From: CANLDA01 sp964021645
GTDB lineage: Bacteria > Pseudomonadota > Alphaproteobacteria > Rhodobacterales > Rhodobacteraceae
Reading direction: 5' to 3'
DNA: 64,000 bases
Assembly (NCBI GenBank): GCA_964021645.1
Contig: CAXIAD010000005.1
Coordinates: 1-64,000, forward strand
Below, in pieces: positions 60,476 through 64,000 of this stretch. Under the pieces are notes generated by a model. The model saw only the letters and a program-made list of their open reading frames with translations. It did no database searches and was not told the DNA's origin. Position 1 is the stretch's first letter. Each line of letters begins with the position of its first letter. Position numbers and translations under genes: made by a program.

Positions 60476-63400
60476 TCAGATGATGACGTTGATATCCTGA
60501 TCCACGACAACCATCGCCCCATCGTCGCCGATGGTGTAAACCTCATAGGTTTCACCGTCGATATCGCGGGTTTCGGTTGTTTTGGTCGCGTTGGACAATG
60601 TGATGCTATCGTCAGTGCCGCCAGAGATCGTTAGCGTATCGGACGTGCCCGAAAGCTGCTGAATTTGCGCCTCGGTCAAGGTCAGATTGGCATCTGCCGC
60701 ATAGTCGAGATTGAGCGACTGGATGTCAAAACGAGCCAACCCAGCGTTATCAATTGTACCCGCGTTGGTTGCGCTGTCTTCTAGGACAACCAAGGTGCCC
60801 GAGGCATTGCCAGAGCTATCCGCGCTGCTGACAACCAGATGGGTGCCGGACGAAACGGGCGTGTTAAACGTGTACTCTGTTCCGAACACCGGATCGCTGG
60901 ATTGCGTGTAGGCCGGAGAGGCAATCGTGCCATCGGTTTCAAGCGAGTTTACCACAAAACTATCCGGGGAGCCGTCGGTGCTGATGCGGCGCACGTCTGA
61001 TCCCGAGAAGGTCACAGAGTCCACTTCTGGTGTGTCGATCACAGTATCAACCTGGAAGGTATCGCTGACAGTATCGGTGTTACCTGCGAGGTCAGTGGCT
61101 GACACAACCGCAGTTGCGACATAAGTTCCGGCAGGCAGATCATCCGCGCTGAACTTCACCGACCAATTGCCGGCCACATCCACATCCGCCGTACGGGTAA
61201 CGCCCTGCACCGATACGGTGACAACAGAACCGGGTTCGGTTGTGCCGGTCAGAACGGTGCCCGCAGCGTGTTCGCTGGCGTTCACGACGTCATCGGTGGC
61301 CTGAGTTGTCTCAATGCCTAGATTGTCGACGTTGGTATCCACGTTAAAGCTGTCGGAGATGGTGCTGACGTTGCCTGCAAGGTCCGTCGCGGTGGCCGTA
61401 ACCGATGTGACGTAGGTGCCTGTCGGAATATCCGTCGCGGCAAAGGTTACATCCCAATTGCCCGCAGCATCTACTGCCGCCAATCGTGTCACCAGCCCAA
61501 GCTGAACTGAAACGGTTGAACCCGGCTCTGTTGTGCCAGAAAGCGTTACGCCATCCGCACGTTCAGCCAGATTGACGACATCGTCGCCCTCTACCTGTGC
61601 CGCGCTGATTGTGTGGTTGTCCACAAGGGTATCAAGTTTAACTGAATCCGACACGCTGCGGCTGTTGCCCGCGTCATCAGTGATCGAAGCGGTAATGGGC
61701 AAGGTTGAGGTGCCTGTTGGAACCTCGGATGCAGCAAAGGTGCTGGACCAGTTGCCATTCAGATCGGCGGTGACCTGATGTGTCGCAGCGCCTAGGGCCA
61801 CTGTGACCGTCAGGCCCGGTGTCGCTGTGCCGCTGATATCCACACCATCGGCGCGTTCAACCGCGTTGATGGTATCGTCGATTTCGATGGGGAGGCTGGA
61901 CAAGGCAACCTCGCCTGCGACGGTATCAATCCGCAAGGCAGATGTTGCGGTGGCAGTGTTGCCCGCAGCATCGGTTGAAAGAACAGAAACCGCCGTATCA
62001 AATTCACCAGCAGGCAAGGAGCCCGCAGCAAAGGCCGCGCTCCATGTGCCGTCAGATTGAACTGTGGCTGAGCGGGTTACGCCGGCGACTGTCACTTGGA
62101 CGGTGCTGCCTGCCTCGGCTGTGCCGGTGATTTCGACACCGGTGGCGGCCTCGGCTGCGTTGACGATATTGTCGCCACCCGCAAGATTTGCGTCAATTGC
62201 CACGCCGGTTGTGGTGTCGATGCGCACGGTTGCCGATGTTGTGTCACTGTTACCTGCTGCATCGGTTGCAACCACGGAAACGGTGGCGTCGTATTCGCCT
62301 GTGGGGATTTCACTAGCGGTAAAGTTTGATGTCCACGTGCCATCTGAGGCAGCGGTCACGCTATGCGAAACGCCTTGGAGGGTGACAACAACGGCGGCAC
62401 CTGCCTCGGCTGTGCCGGAAAGTGTGACGCCGCTGCTTTGCTCGGCACCGCTGATCACATTGTCGCCCGCAATCGGCGCGGACAAAGAAACGCCGTTTTC
62501 AGTATCAACATGCACAGAATGTGTGGTTGAGAAACTATTGCCAGCCGCGTCAGTTGTGGTGACCGAAATAGTGGAATCATAGGTGCCCGCAGCGATGGCC
62601 GCCGCGCCGAAATCTACGGACCACGTGCCGCCACTGCCCACGGTTGTGGTATGGGTCACGCCCTGAAATTCGACCGAAATGCTTGCGCCAGCTTCGCCGG
62701 TGCCTGTCAGCGTGATGCCGTCCGAGGCCTCGGATGCGTTGATCACATTGTCGGTTTCAACGGTATTCACAGCAGCCGGAGGGGCCACGGTGTCAACCAC
62801 CAGAACCTCGGTGACGGTATAGCTATTGCCGCGCGCGTCGGTGGTGACGATGGTGACATCGGTTTCATATTCGCCGGTCGCGACTTCGCTTGCGTCAAAC
62901 AACACCGACCAGCTGCCATCAAGGGCAACGGTGGTTGTGTGAGTCACGCCGGAAATCTCGACAGATACAGTTGCGCCAGCCTCGCCTGTACCGGAAATCG
63001 TGGCACCGCTGCTGTGTCCGGCGCCGTTTACCAAATCGCCAACAGATTGGGTGCCAGCCTGCACATCTAGGTCAGGGGCGGTTGTATCAATATCAACAGA
63101 AGGACCAGCCAAGGTGGTGATTGTGCCATCAGTAGCCGTCACAACAACTGCCGCGACATAGACGCCGTCTGCTGGCAACTCGGAGGGGTCAAATTCGCTG
63201 ATCCACGTGCCATCATCGCCGATTGTGACGGTTTTGACGGAAGTGCCTACGGTCACCTCGACCGTGGAGCCGGGCGCGCCAGTCCCTGTGATTGTCACGG
63301 TATCAGGGCCAGTGCCGCCAATAATGCGCGAAACATCCGGGTCATCTACGGTTGGCACGATTGGACCACCGCCACCGCCGCCACCGATTACAGCAGCAGC

Positions 63401-63865
63401 ACCAACACCCGCCGCCGCAAGACCTGCGGAGCCGCCCAAGCCAGCAATTGCTGGAAGGATCAGGGGTGCAACAACCGGTTCAATCCGCTCTACGTCAAGG
63501 AAAACCAGATCGTCATAGGCGCTCCATTTTCCGCCGACGTCGATGGCAACATAATCTGCATAGATCGCATCGCCTTGTGCGTCATACAGCACGGCCTCGA
63601 CGAAATCGCCTTCTTCGCTGAGGAAAAGATGTTTGTTGCTAGTTGAATCGGTGAAGTAACCCTCAAGGATCAAAACTTCGCCATTGGCGAGGATCACATG
63701 AAGATCGCTGCCTTTTTGCGCGTAACTCTGGATGTCTCCAGGCCGCAAATTCAACGCAATGTCATTACCGGATGTCACGTCTATAGATGAAGGAGACCCT
63801 TCATTGAACGTGCCACGCTGCGCCACGCCATCCGTGCCCCGGACAGCATACCCTATCAAACTCAT
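60476..63865 (-). CDS. Large Ig-repeat adhesin, BapA-prefix type, type I secretion substrate
   Basis: 1129-residue surface protein, first gene of the secretion operon. Residues 1-150 look like a BapA prefix domain (GDIQSYAQKGSDLHVILANGE, LEGYFTDS). A Gly/Ala-rich linker near 150-175 follows, then eight Ig-like repeats of about 97 residues (to about 945), each with G-T-x-E-x-G-S/A-T-V-x-V, an aspartate-rich turn and TDAAGN. The last 180 residues lack RTX nonapeptides but end in the acidic, hydrophobic GDDGAMVVVDQDINVII tail common to type I-secreted adhesins. Its function would be adhesion or biofilm formation. Confidence 0.9.
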   Translation of the reverse strand: MSLIGYAVRGTDGVAQRGTFNEGSPSSIDVTSGNDIALNLRPGDIQSYAQKGSDLHVILANGEVLILEGYFTDSTSNKHLFLSEEGDFVEAVLYDAQGDAIYADYVAIDVGGKWSAYDDLVFLDVERIEPVVAPLILPAIAGLGGSAGLAAAGVGAAAVIGGGGGGGPIVPTVDDPDVSRIIGGTGPDTVTITGTGAPGSTVEVTVGTSVKTVTIGDDGTWISEFDPSELPADGVYVAAVVVTATDGTITTLAGPSVDIDTTAPDLDVQAGTQSVGDLVNGAGHSSGATISGTGEAGATVSVEISGVTHTTTVALDGSWSVLFDASEVATGEYETDVTIVTTDARGNSYTVTEVLVVDTVAPPAAVNTVETDNVINASEASDGITLTGTGEAGASISVEFQGVTHTTTVGSGGTWSVDFGAAAIAAGTYDSTISVTTTDAAGNSFSTTHSVHVDTENGVSLSAPIAGDNVISGAEQSSGVTLSGTAEAGAAVVVTLQGVSHSVTAASDGTWTSNFTASEIPTGEYDATVSVVATDAAGNSDTTSATVRIDTTTGVAIDANLAGGDNIVNAAEAATGVEITGTAEAGSTVQVTVAGVTRSATVQSDGTWSAAFAAGSLPAGEFDTAVSVLSTDAAGNTATATSALRIDTVAGEVALSSLPIEIDDTINAVERADGVDISGTATPGLTVTVALGAATHQVTADLNGNWSSTFAASEVPTGTSTLPITASITDDAGNSRSVSDSVKLDTLVDNHTISAAQVEGDDVVNLAERADGVTLSGTTEPGSTVSVQLGLVTRLAAVDAAGNWDVTFAATDIPTGTYVTSVTATATDLAGNVSTISDSFNVDTNVDNLGIETTQATDDVVNASEHAAGTVLTGTTEPGSVVTVSVQGVTRTADVDVAGNWSVKFSADDLPAGTYVATAVVSATDLAGNTDTVSDTFQVDTVIDTPEVDSVTFSGSDVRRISTDGSPDSFVVNSLETDGTIASPAYTQSSDPVFGTEYTFNTPVSSGTHLVVSSADSSGNASGTLVVLEDSATNAGTIDNAGLARFDIQSLNLDYAADANLTLTEAQIQQLSGTSDTLTISGGTDDSITLSNATKTTETRDIDGETYEVYTIGDDGAMVVVDQDINVII

Positions 63866-64000
63866 GAAATCACCGCTCGTTTTTATGGTTCGGGCATTTT
63901 TGCCCTTGTTGTTAGTGTTCCAAACTTAACTGGAAATAGAATCCACGACTAGGGGAAATTTTGGCGAGACCCCCCAAATGTGGCGAAATCCCCAATGGGA
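63866..64000. promoter_or_regulatory. Upstream region of the adhesin operon, window edge
   Basis: The 135 bases before the adhesin ATG hold its promoter. The GGCGAGACCCCCC and GGCGAAATCCCC direct repeats (63963-63995) may be an operator. The region is cut by the window end, so the next gene is not seen. Confidence 0.4.

Noticed and set aside
60476..61000. RTX calcium-binding nonapeptides in the adhesin C terminus
   Set aside because: I looked for GGXGXDX-type repeats and saw only a single GGTDD; the end is an acidic type I tail, not an RTX block.
61803..63518. Plus-strand open frames over the Ig adhesin
   Set aside because: All are the reverse reading of the repeated Ig units (Ser/Thr/Pro-rich shadows) and repeat with the same period.
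1..64000. tRNA, rRNA, CRISPR arrays, insertion sequences
   Set aside because: No cloverleaf, rRNA core, regularly spaced repeats or transposase-like frames were seen on reading the window.

Overview
The window looks like a chromosomal segment of an alphaproteobacterium, most likely a marine Rhodobacteraceae (roseobacter-type) strain. Support: rpsO-pnp order, a GbdR/GlxA-type AraC regulator beside betaine-type genes, an orphan phnN/DUF1045 pair, several dipeptide-type ABC genes, a moderately high GC content and tightly packed operons with ATGA overlaps. I found no rRNA, tRNA, CRISPR array, insertion sequence or phage genes. Family names come from motifs read by eye and from recalled families; no database search was run.

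Layout. 1-2867: rpsO and pnp, each followed by a rho-independent terminator. 2941-6161: a GT25 glycosyltransferase, a GT-A-like protein and, convergent to them, an outer-membrane barrel protein. 6371-12358 (minus): six overlapping genes for glycan work (four glycosyltransferases, a histidine phosphatase, a polysaccharide deacetylase). 12703-15090: a large MscS channel. 15344-22271 (minus): a complete peptide/opine-type ABC importer plus a secreted protein of unknown function. 22660-24614: a methyltransferase, DUF1045 and phnN.

25186-40655 is the most interesting part. A tight plus-strand run encodes a serine-palmitoyltransferase-like enzyme, a DUF4833-like secreted protein, inositol-3-phosphate synthase, a reductase strikingly like eukaryotic 3-ketodihydrosphingosine reductase, a CdsA-like cytidylyltransferase and an LptF/LptG pair. 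It is followed by a sugar/polyol-phosphate nucleotidyltransferase, two CDP-alcohol phosphotransferases, a GT4 glycosyltransferase, a Stealth phosphotransferase, an FGGY kinase, a six-helix membrane protein and an ABC exporter. Together this reads as a route to a sphingoid- and inositol-containing (glyco)phospholipid with its own envelope transport. That reading is inference.

40759-42783: two divergent glycosyltransferase-like genes. 42877-52881: a catabolic region with an MttB-like methyltransferase, a medium-chain reductase and an enolase-superfamily enzyme on plus. Convergent to these is a GntR-DapA-ALDH-FAD oxidoreductase operon, with a divergent GlxA-type regulator. It fits N-methylated proline/hydroxyproline (betaine) use. 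52874-55406: a PagL-like lipid A deacylase, a trypsin-like protease and an IclR regulator. 55602-63865 (minus): a LapB-type type I secretion system with its Ig-repeat adhesin.

Two dispersed repeat families lie between genes. One is a ~200-bp element with terminal inverted repeats, present three times and each time between convergent genes (15125, 47039, 54350). The other is a ~70-bp hairpin element with a shared TTCTCTTGGG-AAAAATATCC core (41781, 44451, 46945, 55509).
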